DNA from: an uncultured Collinsella sp.
GTDB lineage: Bacteria > Actinomycetota > Coriobacteriia > Coriobacteriales > Coriobacteriaceae
Reading direction: 5' to 3'
DNA length: 17,535 bases
Assembly: GCA_900552395.1 (NCBI GenBank)
Contig: URZJ01000015.1
Location: 1-17,535 of the forward strand
A program made the position numbers and the translations under genes. A model generated the notes under the pieces. That model worked only from the letters and a program-made list of their open reading frames with translations, was not told the origin of the DNA and did not search any database. This document shows positions 6,751-12,951 of the stretch, one piece after another; position 1 is the stretch's first letter; the number at the start of each line of letters is the position of its first letter.

Positions 6751-7323
6751 TTAGTTGAGCCTAAGGGCCTTCTGGATGGGCAGGTAGAGGGCGCCGACCA
6801 GGATGGCGTTAAAGACGGCGGTCATGGCGACAACGGGCAGCATGGCTGCGGCGAGCTCGCCCACCACGCCGAGCATGGCCATCTTGATGACCATGAAGAT
6901 GACGCCCGAGACAAAGGTGGTCACGAACGTTGCGACGATGGCGACAATAGGCTTAACCTGGCCGCCCTTGGTAGCAGCGTTGACAATGACAGCCATGAGC
7001 ATGGCGGCAATGCCCTCGGCGGCAAAATCGACAAACGGCGAGGTGGTGGTGATCTGGATCACGGCGGCCGAGATGAGGCCGATGACGAGCGCCTGACCAA
7101 TGTTGGGGCGAACGACCAGGATGGTGAGGCAGAAGGCCGAGATGATGAACTCGGGGCTAATCATGCCGCCCGAGATGCTGGAGATAGCCTTGCCGACGGT
7201 GAAGTTGAGAATGAAGCCGGCGGCAAGGAGGATGGCGAGCAGGACAAGGGCACGGATATCGAGCTTACCGCGGTCGGCGGTCTGGACGGTGCGGGGCTGG
7301 GCGGTGGTGGTGTTCTGAGACAT
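6751..7323 (-). CDS. ECF transporter S component, predicted tryptophan-specific
   Basis: The start is ATG at 7323 with AAAGGA eight bases upstream, giving 190 residues. The longer reading from TTG at 7353 is rejected because it contains that ribosome binding site. A short polar N-terminus is followed by five or six hydrophobic segments (about 22-44, 57-72, 75-93, 101-117, 123-149, 152-182). AxxxA at 30-34 in the first segment is the motif that S components use to dock on EcfT. The size and the ITTTSP stretch at 91-96 are reminiscent of TrpP-type proteins. The substrate call rests mainly on the upstream leader peptide with three Trp codons. Known family role: it binds the substrate in the membrane and delivers it through EcfT and the ATPases encoded next. 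Other substrates cannot be excluded from this sequence alone. Confidence 0.82.
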   Translation of the reverse strand: MSQNTTTAQPRTVQTADRGKLDIRALVLLAILLAAGFILNFTVGKAISSISGGMISPEFIISAFCLTILVVRPNIGQALVIGLISAAVIQITTTSPFVDFAAEGIAAMLMAVIVNAATKGGQVKPIVAIVATFVTTFVSGVIFMVIKMAMLGVVGELAAAMLPVVAMTAVFNAILVGALYLPIQKALRLN

Positions 7324-7402
7324 GGTGAAAATCCTTTCGGAGGGGAAGTGCAAGAGAAGAAAGCGGAGGCGCGTGATGCGAATGCGATCGGGCTCGAGAT
7401 GG

Positions 7403-7434
7403 AAAAAAGGCCCCCGGTCGAAACCGGAGGCCTT
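7403..7434 (-). terminator. Intrinsic terminator of the Trp attenuator
   Basis: On the minus strand a 12-bp stem with one T-G pair (7434-7423 with 7418-7407) is closed by a TTCG loop and ends in a run of six T (7408-7403). It lies between the leader peptide stop and the S-component start. A strong terminator inside the operon's own leader implies that readthrough is regulated. Confidence 0.9.
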
Positions 7435-7470
7435 CCAATCACCTAGAGCGCAAAAACAGGCGTGAGGGAC

Positions 7471-7539
7471 TCACTGTCGACCGATCGTATTCGCATCACG
7501 CCACCACCAGTTGTTGAGAGACGTCATCGTGTTCTTCAT
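7471..7539 (-). CDS. Tryptophan leader peptide (22 residues, three consecutive Trp)
   Basis: ATG at 7539, TGA at 7473-7471. The ribosome binding site AAAGGAG lies about eight bases before the ATG. Residues 8-14 read LNNWWWR; Trp codons 11-13 are at 7509-7501. The NWWWR context recalls trp leader peptides of other actinobacteria. The peptide itself probably has no function; its translation measures charged tRNA-Trp and decides whether the downstream terminator forms. It is too short to appear in routine ORF calls. Three Trp in 22 residues, with a terminator directly downstream, is hard to explain by chance. Confidence 0.88.
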   Translation of the reverse strand: MKNTMTSLNNWWWRDANTIGRQ

Positions 7540-7597
7540 GTTGGTGGCTCCTTTCGTGATGCCGTGGCGCGGTCGCACCTAGTTGCTGTTGCGCTGC

Positions 7598-7603
7598 ACT
7601 ATA
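7598..7603 (-). promoter_or_regulatory. Extended -10 promoter of the ECF operon
   Basis: TGCTATAGT on the minus strand supplies an extended -10 (TATAGT at 7603-7598). It gives a predicted start near 7591 and about 50 bases before the leader ATG. No clear -35 is visible. CTGCAC (7594-7599) and GTGCAG (7618-7623) form a dyad across the promoter that could be an operator. Confidence 0.5.
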
Positions 7604-7624
7604 GCACAGCGATATATGTGCAGG

Positions 7625-7647
7625 GAAATCTTTTTTGAAAAGATTTC
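7625..7647. repeat. AT-rich perfect hairpin upstream of the ECF promoter
   Basis: GAAATCTTTT (7625-7634) and AAAAGATTTC (7638-7647) form a perfect 10-bp stem with a 3-nt loop. A small GC hairpin, CGGCG/CGCCG, lies at 7650-7664. Together they may finish transcription from the peptidase gene before the ECF promoter, but there is no separate T run. Confidence 0.35.
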
Positions 7648-7680
7648 AGCGGCGTTTCCCGCCGGTCAGATGACGGGCTA

Positions 7681-7714
7681 GGAGGGCAAGGCCGCTCACG
7701 CTGTCTCGCCCTCC
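7681..7714 (-). terminator. Possible terminator hairpin after the C69 peptidase gene
   Basis: GGAGGGC and GCCCTCC (7714-7708 with 7687-7681 on the minus strand) pair around a 20-nt loop, 17 bases past the stop codon. The T run expected of an intrinsic terminator is missing on this strand. Confidence 0.3.
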
Positions 7715-7731
7715 TTTAGAACGTGAGGGTC

Positions 7732-9534
7732 TTAGGCCTTCTTGCGACGATAGAGCACGAAGCCGCAGACACCGATGATGACGACGGCACCAACAGCCAT
7801 GGCGGCCATGTTGTTGCCCTCGGACTTCTCCTCGGTTGCCTCTTCCTTAACCTCGGGCTCGGCAACGTCCTCATCGGAGAGGGCCTCGTCGGCGTAGGTG
7901 ATGGACTCGACCAGGCAGTCGTTGTCGGCATCGTAGTCACTCGGGACGAACTTCTCGGAGAAGTCGCCCTTCTTGAGGTAATCGCGCATCTCCTCGAGCA
8001 TGGCCTTGCACTTGACGTAGGTGTTCTTGGTCGCGGCCTTGCCAGCCTTGTTGGCCAGGGCGGTGCGGGCCTCGGTGCCCTCGGCAGCCTGCATGGCCTC
8101 GTCGACGGTCAGGTTCTGCTCGATGAGCTCCTTCTGCAGAGCGTCGAGATAGGCGCGGACGCCGGTGGCGCAGTTGTCGCGGTTCTCCTCGGCGAGCGTG
8201 TTGATGTCCATGAGGACGTAATTGATGGAGTTCTTGGGCTCCTCGTTGTTCACGACGTCTTCCTCTTCACAGTGATCGAAGGAGACATCCTGATCGCTGA
8301 AGTAGGGGCTGACCTCGGTGAGCAGTGCGGAGTAGAAGGGAATAGCGACGGAGAACTCGGCGTTGGAGAGCATCTCCCACTGGATGGTCGCGATCTCGGG
8401 GTCCATGCCCTGACGGATCTGGAAGGTGTGGATCTCGGTGTTGCGGTTGGAGCCGATGGCATAGGCACCGTCGGTGTTGGCGTTGAGTCCGGCGACATTC
8501 TCGCCACGAGTGGCAAAGCTGCGGATCATCTCAAAGGTGTTCCAGTCGGACTTGCCGGGCTGGAAGAACAGCGGCTGCATCTCGTGGACCAGGGCGCCGG
8601 TCGTGGCACGAGCATCTTCGCGCTCGTCCTTAACGATCTCGTAGTCGGTGCCCTCGGCAAGCGGAGCCATGAAATAATCGCGGCCCTGGATATAGCGAGA
8701 CCAAGAATGCATGGCCTTATCGCTAATTTCCTCACCGTAGGTCTGGGCAACGTCGAACTGGCCGTCCTCGAAGTACTTGGCAAAGCCCTTTTCTTCGGGC
8801 ATGGTCTGAATGTCCTTGGAGTGGAGGCAGTTCTCGGTGTCGTCGAGGTTGACCTTGTAGTTAAGGTTGCCGATGTTGGGGTTGACCGAGGCGATGTCGT
8901 CGGTGAGCTTCATGGCAATCCACTGATGGCCAGAAAGTCCGGCGAACAGCCAGGTCTCGTTGTTGTCGGCGATGATGACCTGGTCGTTGGTGCAGATGCC
9001 CTGCTCGTCGACCAGGCTACCGAGGAGCTCGACGCCCTCGCGGGCCGTGGCACTCTCGCCCAGGATGACGCTGGCGTAATTGTACTCACCGATGCCGGTC
9101 TCCTCGGTAATGGGGTCGGCCTCCTCAGCCTTCTCGTTGTAGGAGGTGCTCAGCGTGGCAGAGCAGGAGACGCCCTTCTCGTTGATGCCAGCCTCGGAAT
9201 AAGCGTCATAGCGATCTTCCCACTGAGAGGGGTTGTCGCGAACGAAGGTGTAGCGGTAGGTCGCGCCCTTGGACTTGTACTCAAAGCCGGATTCGAGCGA
9301 GCTATACTCGCTGCCGTCCTTGTGCGCAGGCTCAATGCCAAAGTGCTTGATATAGCGCGGGCTAAAGTCCTCTGCGCGGCCGTAGTACGTGTTGCCGTCC
9401 GCCGTGAGTTTGCTGCCCATGTAGATCTGGGTGCAAGCGAGCGCCGAGGTCGGCATGGCCATAATGGCCGCAGCTCCGAATGCGAGGCCGCAGCCAAGCT
9501 TCTTGAGCGTGTTGACGGGATGAGTAAACCTCAT
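7732..9534 (-). CDS. Secreted, membrane-anchored C69-family dipeptidase
   Basis: The start is ATG at 9534, directly after GGGAGGG; the longer reading from 9594 overlaps this site. The product has 600 residues. A signal peptide ends in ALA before Cys34 (ALACTQIYMG). In C69 peptidases (Ntn hydrolases such as lactobacillal PepD) the mature chain begins with a catalytic Cys in the ACT context, so signal peptidase cleavage would expose the nucleophile. YGRAEDF (51-57) is the conserved segment after it. The C-terminal end has an acidic Glu-rich stretch, a hydrophobic helix (about 574-593) and YRRKKA, giving an anchor in the cell membrane with the enzyme outside. The expected role is cleavage of dipeptides or short peptides from the surroundings. 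The AxA-C site fits signal peptidase I better than a lipobox. Family assignment is firm; substrate is not. Confidence 0.88.
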   Translation of the reverse strand: MRFTHPVNTLKKLGCGLAFGAAAIMAMPTSALACTQIYMGSKLTADGNTYYGRAEDFSPRYIKHFGIEPAHKDGSEYSSLESGFEYKSKGATYRYTFVRDNPSQWEDRYDAYSEAGINEKGVSCSATLSTSYNEKAEEADPITEETGIGEYNYASVILGESATAREGVELLGSLVDEQGICTNDQVIIADNNETWLFAGLSGHQWIAMKLTDDIASVNPNIGNLNYKVNLDDTENCLHSKDIQTMPEEKGFAKYFEDGQFDVAQTYGEEISDKAMHSWSRYIQGRDYFMAPLAEGTDYEIVKDEREDARATTGALVHEMQPLFFQPGKSDWNTFEMIRSFATRGENVAGLNANTDGAYAIGSNRNTEIHTFQIRQGMDPEIATIQWEMLSNAEFSVAIPFYSALLTEVSPYFSDQDVSFDHCEEEDVVNNEEPKNSINYVLMDINTLAEENRDNCATGVRAYLDALQKELIEQNLTVDEAMQAAEGTEARTALANKAGKAATKNTYVKCKAMLEEMRDYLKKGDFSEKFVPSDYDADNDCLVESITYADEALSDEDVAEPEVKEEATEEKSEGNNMAAMAVGAVVIIGVCGFVLYRRKKA

Positions 9535-9618
9535 AATCCCTCCCAACTGTTGAGACCCCGCAAAGCCATGTGGAATCTCAGCTAATAAATACATCTATTA
9601 GCCTATAGGAAGTCTAAA

Positions 9619-9689
9619 GAGTATTCATCTATTTCGATGAAATACTCGATGAGCGTCCTAAAATATGCGATGAACGGATAAGAATACTC
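9619..9689. promoter_or_regulatory. Possible operator cluster upstream of the C69 peptidase gene
   Basis: GAGTATTCATC (9619-9629) and GATGAAATACTC (9636-9647) are inverted arms differing by one base in length. A third half-site, GAATACTCAT, lies at 9682-9691. The repeated ATACTC/GAGTAT core, 85-155 bases upstream of the ATG, suggests binding of a dimeric regulator. No regulator gene is adjacent. I could not place a convincing promoter. Confidence 0.4.
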
Positions 9690-9700
9690 ATTATGTAGCT

Positions 9701-9759
9701 TTACTTAAATAAAGGCACCCTGCAATTACTCTACCTAAATAAAGCACCTTGCACGGGGC
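9701..9759. repeat. Imperfect 30-bp tandem direct repeat
   Basis: ACTTAAATAAAGGCACCCTG at 9703-9722 and ACCTAAATAAAGCACCTTG at 9733-9751 are near-identical copies with a 30-base period. They lie between the peptidase upstream region and the terminator of the lipid kinase operon. Confidence 0.55.
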
Positions 9760-9765
9760 GCAAAG

Positions 9766-9807
9766 AAAAATCCCCCGCTGTTTGGCAAATGCATAAACAA
9801 CGGGGGA
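9766..9807 (-). terminator. Intrinsic terminator of the lipid kinase operon
   Basis: A 13-bp stem with one mismatch (9807-9795 with 9783-9771) is followed on the minus strand by TTTTTCTTT. It lies 36 bases after the stop codon of the 30-residue ORF. Confidence 0.88.
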
Positions 9808-9842
9808 GACGATGATTGGATGAATATCATACCAATGTGGAA

Positions 9843-9935
9843 TTACTTCTTCCGGCGGTGGATAACGTTAATCGCATAGCCGATGAGCATGGCCAAAACG
9901 ATGACGATAAAGCCGAGCAGGGGATTGTCGTTCAT
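9843..9935 (-). CDS. 30-residue single-pass membrane peptide behind the lipid kinase gene
   Basis: ATG at 9935, TAA at 9845-9843. AGGAGG lies five bases before the ATG, and this site overlaps the stop codon of the kinase gene. The 30-residue product has a polar start (MNDNP), one hydrophobic helix at about 6-25 (GFIVIVLAMLIGYA at 8-21), and a basic end (HRRKK) that should face the cytoplasm. A strong terminator follows. The perfect ribosome binding site, the tight coupling to the upstream gene and the clean membrane-helix composition all argue that it is translated. I do not recognise a family. It could assist or anchor the lipid kinase, but that is only inferred from position. Confidence 0.72.
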   Translation of the reverse strand: MNDNPLLGFIVIVLAMLIGYAINVIHRRKK

Positions 9936-9944
9936 GGGGTCCTC

Positions 9945-10862
9945 CTATTTTCCGAGTGGGGAGAATTCGTCGACGATGAGGTCGAGGCATTGCGGAAGCG
10001 CGCGGGCTCCAAAGACGCCCGAGTTGCTGGAGATGATTTCGCCATCGAACTGCATGCCCAGCGACGGGGTGCAGGTGATCTTGGCTTCTTTGGTCTGGAT
10101 GATCTTGAACTGCGGACGGCCGAGCACCTTGCCGGCGGGGTCAAGTGCGGCGGTGATCACGGTCGGGAGGAGCTGCACGGTTTTTACGGGCTCGATGACT
10201 GCGATATCGACCATGCCGTCGTTCATGCGACAGTCGGGGAACAGGTTGATGTCGTTTTGGATGACCGAGGTGTTGCCGGCCATGCAGCAGATGCCATCGA
10301 GCTCCTCGACAATGCCGTCATGCTCAATTGTAAAGTGCGCCACCGTGGGGTTGGGCGTGGCGAGCGCGGATAGGAAGTAGGCGATCTCGCCGATGTCGTT
10401 TTTGGTGGGGGCGGCCTTCATCATGATCTCGGCGTCGTAGCCAGAGCCGGCGATGATGATGAAGCCGTGGCGCTTTTCGTTGCCGTTCTCGTCGAGCCAA
10501 AAGAGCTCACCCATATCCGCCTTGACGGTGCGGCCGACGCGGCAGGCCTTGGCGAGCGCCGCGCCCTCGGGGGCATTGCCGATGTTGTTGAAGAACAGGC
10601 AGGCCGTGCCGGAGGGGAAGACGAGCGTGGGGACGCCGCATCCGCGCATCTGGTCGAGCACGTTGGAGACGGTGCCGTCGCCGCCCGAAATCACCACGCG
10701 ATCAAACTCGCGCACGTCTGCCACGGCGTCCTCGGGTTCCATGCCATCGCCGATAAAACGCATCACGACCTCGTCGCCGCCCTGCGCGAGGGCGTGCGTG
10801 AACGCGTAGATTTCATCTGAGCTGGGGCCCGATGCCGGGTTGTGGATGATAAGGCAGCGCAT
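9945..10862 (-). CDS. Diacylglycerol kinase catalytic-domain lipid kinase (YegS/DgkB type)
   Basis: 305 residues. Family marks in order: NPASG (8-12), the ATP-binding SGGDGT (59-64), FPSGTACLFF (82-91), and a C-terminal FDGE near residue 273. The usual 'GTGN' or 'GTAN' after the second Gly-Thr is here GTACLFF, a departure worth noting. Enzymes of this family phosphorylate diacylglycerol or related lipids at the inner membrane face, recycling diacylglycerol released during wall or teichoic-acid synthesis. The exact lipid cannot be told. ATG at 10862 has only a weak upstream GGGAAC. The gene is divergent from rnd and followed by the 30-residue membrane ORF and a terminator. Confidence 0.88.
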   Translation of the reverse strand: MRCLIIHNPASGPSSDEIYAFTHALAQGGDEVVMRFIGDGMEPEDAVADVREFDRVVISGGDGTVSNVLDQMRGCGVPTLVFPSGTACLFFNNIGNAPEGAALAKACRVGRTVKADMGELFWLDENGNEKRHGFIIIAGSGYDAEIMMKAAPTKNDIGEIAYFLSALATPNPTVAHFTIEHDGIVEELDGICCMAGNTSVIQNDINLFPDCRMNDGMVDIAVIEPVKTVQLLPTVITAALDPAGKVLGRPQFKIIQTKEAKITCTPSLGMQFDGEIISSNSGVFGARALPQCLDLIVDEFSPLGK

Positions 10863-10890
10863 ACTTACGTTCCCGTTCTGTGACTAACCG

Positions 10891-10898
10891 AGTATAGT
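10891..10898. promoter_or_regulatory. Overlapping divergent -10 boxes between lipid kinase and rnd genes
   Basis: TATACT on the minus strand (10896-10891) and TATAGT on the plus strand (10893-10898) overlap between the divergent genes. Neither has a strong -35 box. If both are used, the two promoters compete. Confidence 0.3.
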
Positions 10899-10960
10899 TG
10901 TAGGGCAATGCCGATATCCTACCCGTGTTTTTCGGGCCTAACCTTATTCGATGGGTTGAT

Positions 10961-12094
10961 ATGTACATTTCCACACATCAGGCTCTGCTCGACTTTTGTC
11001 AGCGCGCCCGCGAGTTCGACGCGATTGCCGTCGATACCGAGTTTTTGCGCGAGCGCACGTTCCACCCGCGCCTGTGCTTGGTTCAGATTGCCACCCCTGC
11101 CGAGAGCGTCGCGGTCGATCCTCTGGTGATCGACGACCTATCGCCGCTGGCCGAGCTTATGGGCGATGAGAGCGTGACCAAGGTATTTCACGCCTGCTCG
11201 CAGGATATGGAGGTTATGCTTCATATCGTGGGCGTGCTGCCGCGTCCCATTTTTGACACGCAGGTGGCCGCCGCCTTTTTGGGCGAGCGCCAGCAGATTT
11301 CCTACGGCGCGCTCGTGCAGACGTTTTGCGGTGTCTCATTGCCCAAGACCGAGTCACTGACCGATTGGTCGCGCCGCCCGCTGACCGACAAACAGATCGA
11401 GTACGCGATCGATGACGTCAAGTACCTGATTGTTGCCTATACCGAGATGATGAGTCGCCTGCGCGAGCTGGGCCGGGTGGACTGGGTGCTCGACGAGTTG
11501 CGTCCGCTGGCCGACGGGTCGCATTATCGCGCCGATCGTCACGAGGCATTCCGCAAGGTCAAGCGCATCAACTCGTGCAGCCGCCATCAGCTGGGCATTG
11601 CGCGCGAGCTCGCCGCCTGGCGCGAGGACCGCGCCGAGCGCCGCAACATCCCGCGCAAGTGGGTCATGTCCGACGATACGCTGCTGGCGCTCGTCAAGCG
11701 CAATCCCGTGCGCGTCGAGGAGTTCCGCAGCATCCGCGGCACCGATCAGCTGGGGGAGCGCGACGTGGACGGCGCGCTCATGGCCATCAAACGCGGCGCG
11801 AGCTGCCCGCACGACCGCCTGCCGCTCATGGTGCGCGGGCATCGCCAGATTTCGCCGGAGTTGGAGAGCGTGACCGACCTTATGTATGCGCTTATTCGCT
11901 TGGTTGCCGAGCGCTCGGGCGTAGCGACCTCGGTCATTGCCTCGCGCGATGACCTGGCCGACTATATTGAGCATCCCGAGCAGAGTCCCCTGCGCGAAGG
12001 CTGGCGCTTTGAGCTTGTGGGCTCGCGCCTGGACGATCTGCTCTCGGGCAATATGGGGTTGACGGTCAAAGATGGCAAAATTGAATTGCTATAA
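10961..12094 (+). CDS. rnd: Ribonuclease D (DEDDy 3'-5' exoribonuclease with HRDC domain)
   Basis: I chose ATG at 10961 (377 residues) over GTG at 10925 because RNase D proteins begin close to this point (MYISTHQALLDFC). No strong ribosome binding site marks either start. The exonuclease motifs are complete: VDTEF (Asp25, Glu27), HACSQD (77-82, Asp82) and YAIDD (148-152, Tyr148 and Asp152). These ligate two metal ions and mark the DEDDy subgroup. An HRDC domain covers about 203-285 (SRHQLGIARELAAWRE at 207-222). The enzyme trims 3' ends of tRNA precursors and other structured RNAs in the cytoplasm. A weakly defined winged or second HRDC-like region makes up the rest. Confidence 0.92.
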   Translation: MYISTHQALLDFCQRAREFDAIAVDTEFLRERTFHPRLCLVQIATPAESVAVDPLVIDDLSPLAELMGDESVTKVFHACSQDMEVMLHIVGVLPRPIFDTQVAAAFLGERQQISYGALVQTFCGVSLPKTESLTDWSRRPLTDKQIEYAIDDVKYLIVAYTEMMSRLRELGRVDWVLDELRPLADGSHYRADRHEAFRKVKRINSCSRHQLGIARELAAWREDRAERRNIPRKWVMSDDTLLALVKRNPVRVEEFRSIRGTDQLGERDVDGALMAIKRGASCPHDRLPLMVRGHRQISPELESVTDLMYALIRLVAERSGVATSVIASRDDLADYIEHPEQSPLREGWRFELVGSRLDDLLSGNMGLTVKDGKIELL

Positions 12095-12158
12095 GGAAGC
12101 CTAGCCGCTTGAGTGGGTAGAATGCCTCCAACGTGTAACTCGATTCGGAGGAATTCGT

Positions 12159-12863
12159 ATGCCCTATTACTATGGATATGGCTTTGGCATCGACCCGCTG
12201 TACCTGCTGGTTGTTCTTGTTTGTACAGTGCTTGGCCTTGCTGCGCAGAGCTATATCAACTCGACGTACAAGACCTGGTCCAAGGTTCGCTCGGACGGCG
12301 ACACGGGTGCCACGGTCGCTCGCCGCATGCTCGACGCCAACGGTTGCAACGCCGTGGGTATCAAGGGTGTCGCCGGTGAGCTCACCGACCATTACAACCC
12401 GCAGGATAACAACCTGTATCTGTCGGATTCCAACCGTTCGGGCGGCTCGGTCGCAAGCGTTGCTGTCGCTTGCCACGAGGCAGGTCATGCCGCGCAGCGT
12501 CAAAGCGGTTACGCCATGATGAAGGTACGCACCGCTTTGGTCCCCGTCGTCAACTTTACCCAGAACACCTGGACGATCGTGCTGCTCATGGGCCTGTTTA
12601 TGAACATAGCAGGGCTCACGACCCTCGCGCTGATCTTCTTCTCGTTTAGTGTGCTATTCCAGTTGGTTACGCTGCCGGTCGAGATTGATGCCAGCCGACG
12701 TGCCGTGGCGTATATTGAGCAGTCGGGCATGAGTTCCAAGCAGGTCAACGGTGCCAAGAAGGTGTTGACGGCTGCCGCGCTCACCTACGTGGCCGCGGCG
12801 CTCACCTCGATTATTCAGCTGCTCTACCTTATGGCTCGCTACAACAGAAACTCCAACCGATAA
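12159..12863 (+). CDS. YugP-type membrane zinc metallopeptidase
   Basis: 234 residues, with CGGAGGAA about seven bases before the ATG. There is an N-terminal hydrophobic helix (12-29), then the zinc site HEAGH (106-110). Two close membrane helices lie at about 139-170. LPVEIDAS (172-179) offers the third metal ligand (Glu175 or Asp177), and a last helix spans about 203-226. This order is that of the Peptidase_M48-like neutral zinc metallopeptidase family PF04298 (Bacillus YugP). The N-terminus carries a Tyr/Gly run (PYYYGYGFG), also typical. Its substrate is unknown; a role in membrane protein quality control is plausible from related families only. It is encoded 64 bases after rnd. Confidence 0.88.
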   Translation: MPYYYGYGFGIDPLYLLVVLVCTVLGLAAQSYINSTYKTWSKVRSDGDTGATVARRMLDANGCNAVGIKGVAGELTDHYNPQDNNLYLSDSNRSGGSVASVAVACHEAGHAAQRQSGYAMMKVRTALVPVVNFTQNTWTIVLLMGLFMNIAGLTTLALIFFSFSVLFQLVTLPVEIDASRRAVAYIEQSGMSSKQVNGAKKVLTAAALTYVAAALTSIIQLLYLMARYNRNSNR

Positions 12864-12879
12864 CAAATGGGACCGACGG

Positions 12880-12909
12880 GCGCCGTGGGGATTTGTGTCC
12901 CCGCGGCGC
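12880..12909 (+). terminator. Strong hairpin between metallopeptidase gene and xseA
   Basis: A 12-bp GC-rich stem with one T-G pair (12880-12891 with 12898-12909) and a 6-nt loop. There is no T run after it, so it may only attenuate transcription or protect a 3' end. Confidence 0.45.
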
Positions 12910-12951
12910 TGTACTATGTGTTGGACTTGAATTAGCGCAGGGCCGGAGCCC

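Larger units (their letters stand above)
7371..7539 (-). promoter_or_regulatory. Tryptophan attenuator: leader peptide, antiterminator and terminator
   Basis: The RNA reads 5' to 3' from 7539 down. The Trp codons are at 7509-7501. A segment at 7484-7477 (UCGGUCGA) can pair with 7421-7414 (UCGACCGG), which is the loop end and 3' arm of the terminator, so this pairing blocks termination. A ribosome waiting at the Trp codons leaves 7484-7477 free; one that reaches the stop codon at 7471 covers it. A further pairing, GGCGUGA (7502-7496) with UCACGCC (7465-7459), could act as the early 1:2 hairpin. The 21-nt segments 7481-7501 and 7371-7391 are reverse complements with one mismatch. The pairings are seen in the sequence; the mechanism is inferred from classical trp attenuation. 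Confidence 0.8.

Noticed and set aside
7324..7600. A T-box riboswitch in front of the S component
   Set aside because: No T-box consensus sequence is visible and the leader contains a translated Trp-rich ORF instead, which explains Trp control by attenuation.
7732..9534. Lipoprotein status for the C69 peptidase
   Set aside because: The residue at -3 from the Cys is Ala rather than Leu, and an AxA site plus a C-terminal membrane helix explain the sequence better.
7723..9585. A 620-residue open frame on the plus strand opposite the C69 peptidase
   Set aside because: It mirrors the peptidase gene codon for codon and is a Gly/Val/Leu-rich low-complexity translation; the peptidase has the signal peptide, catalytic Cys and anchor.
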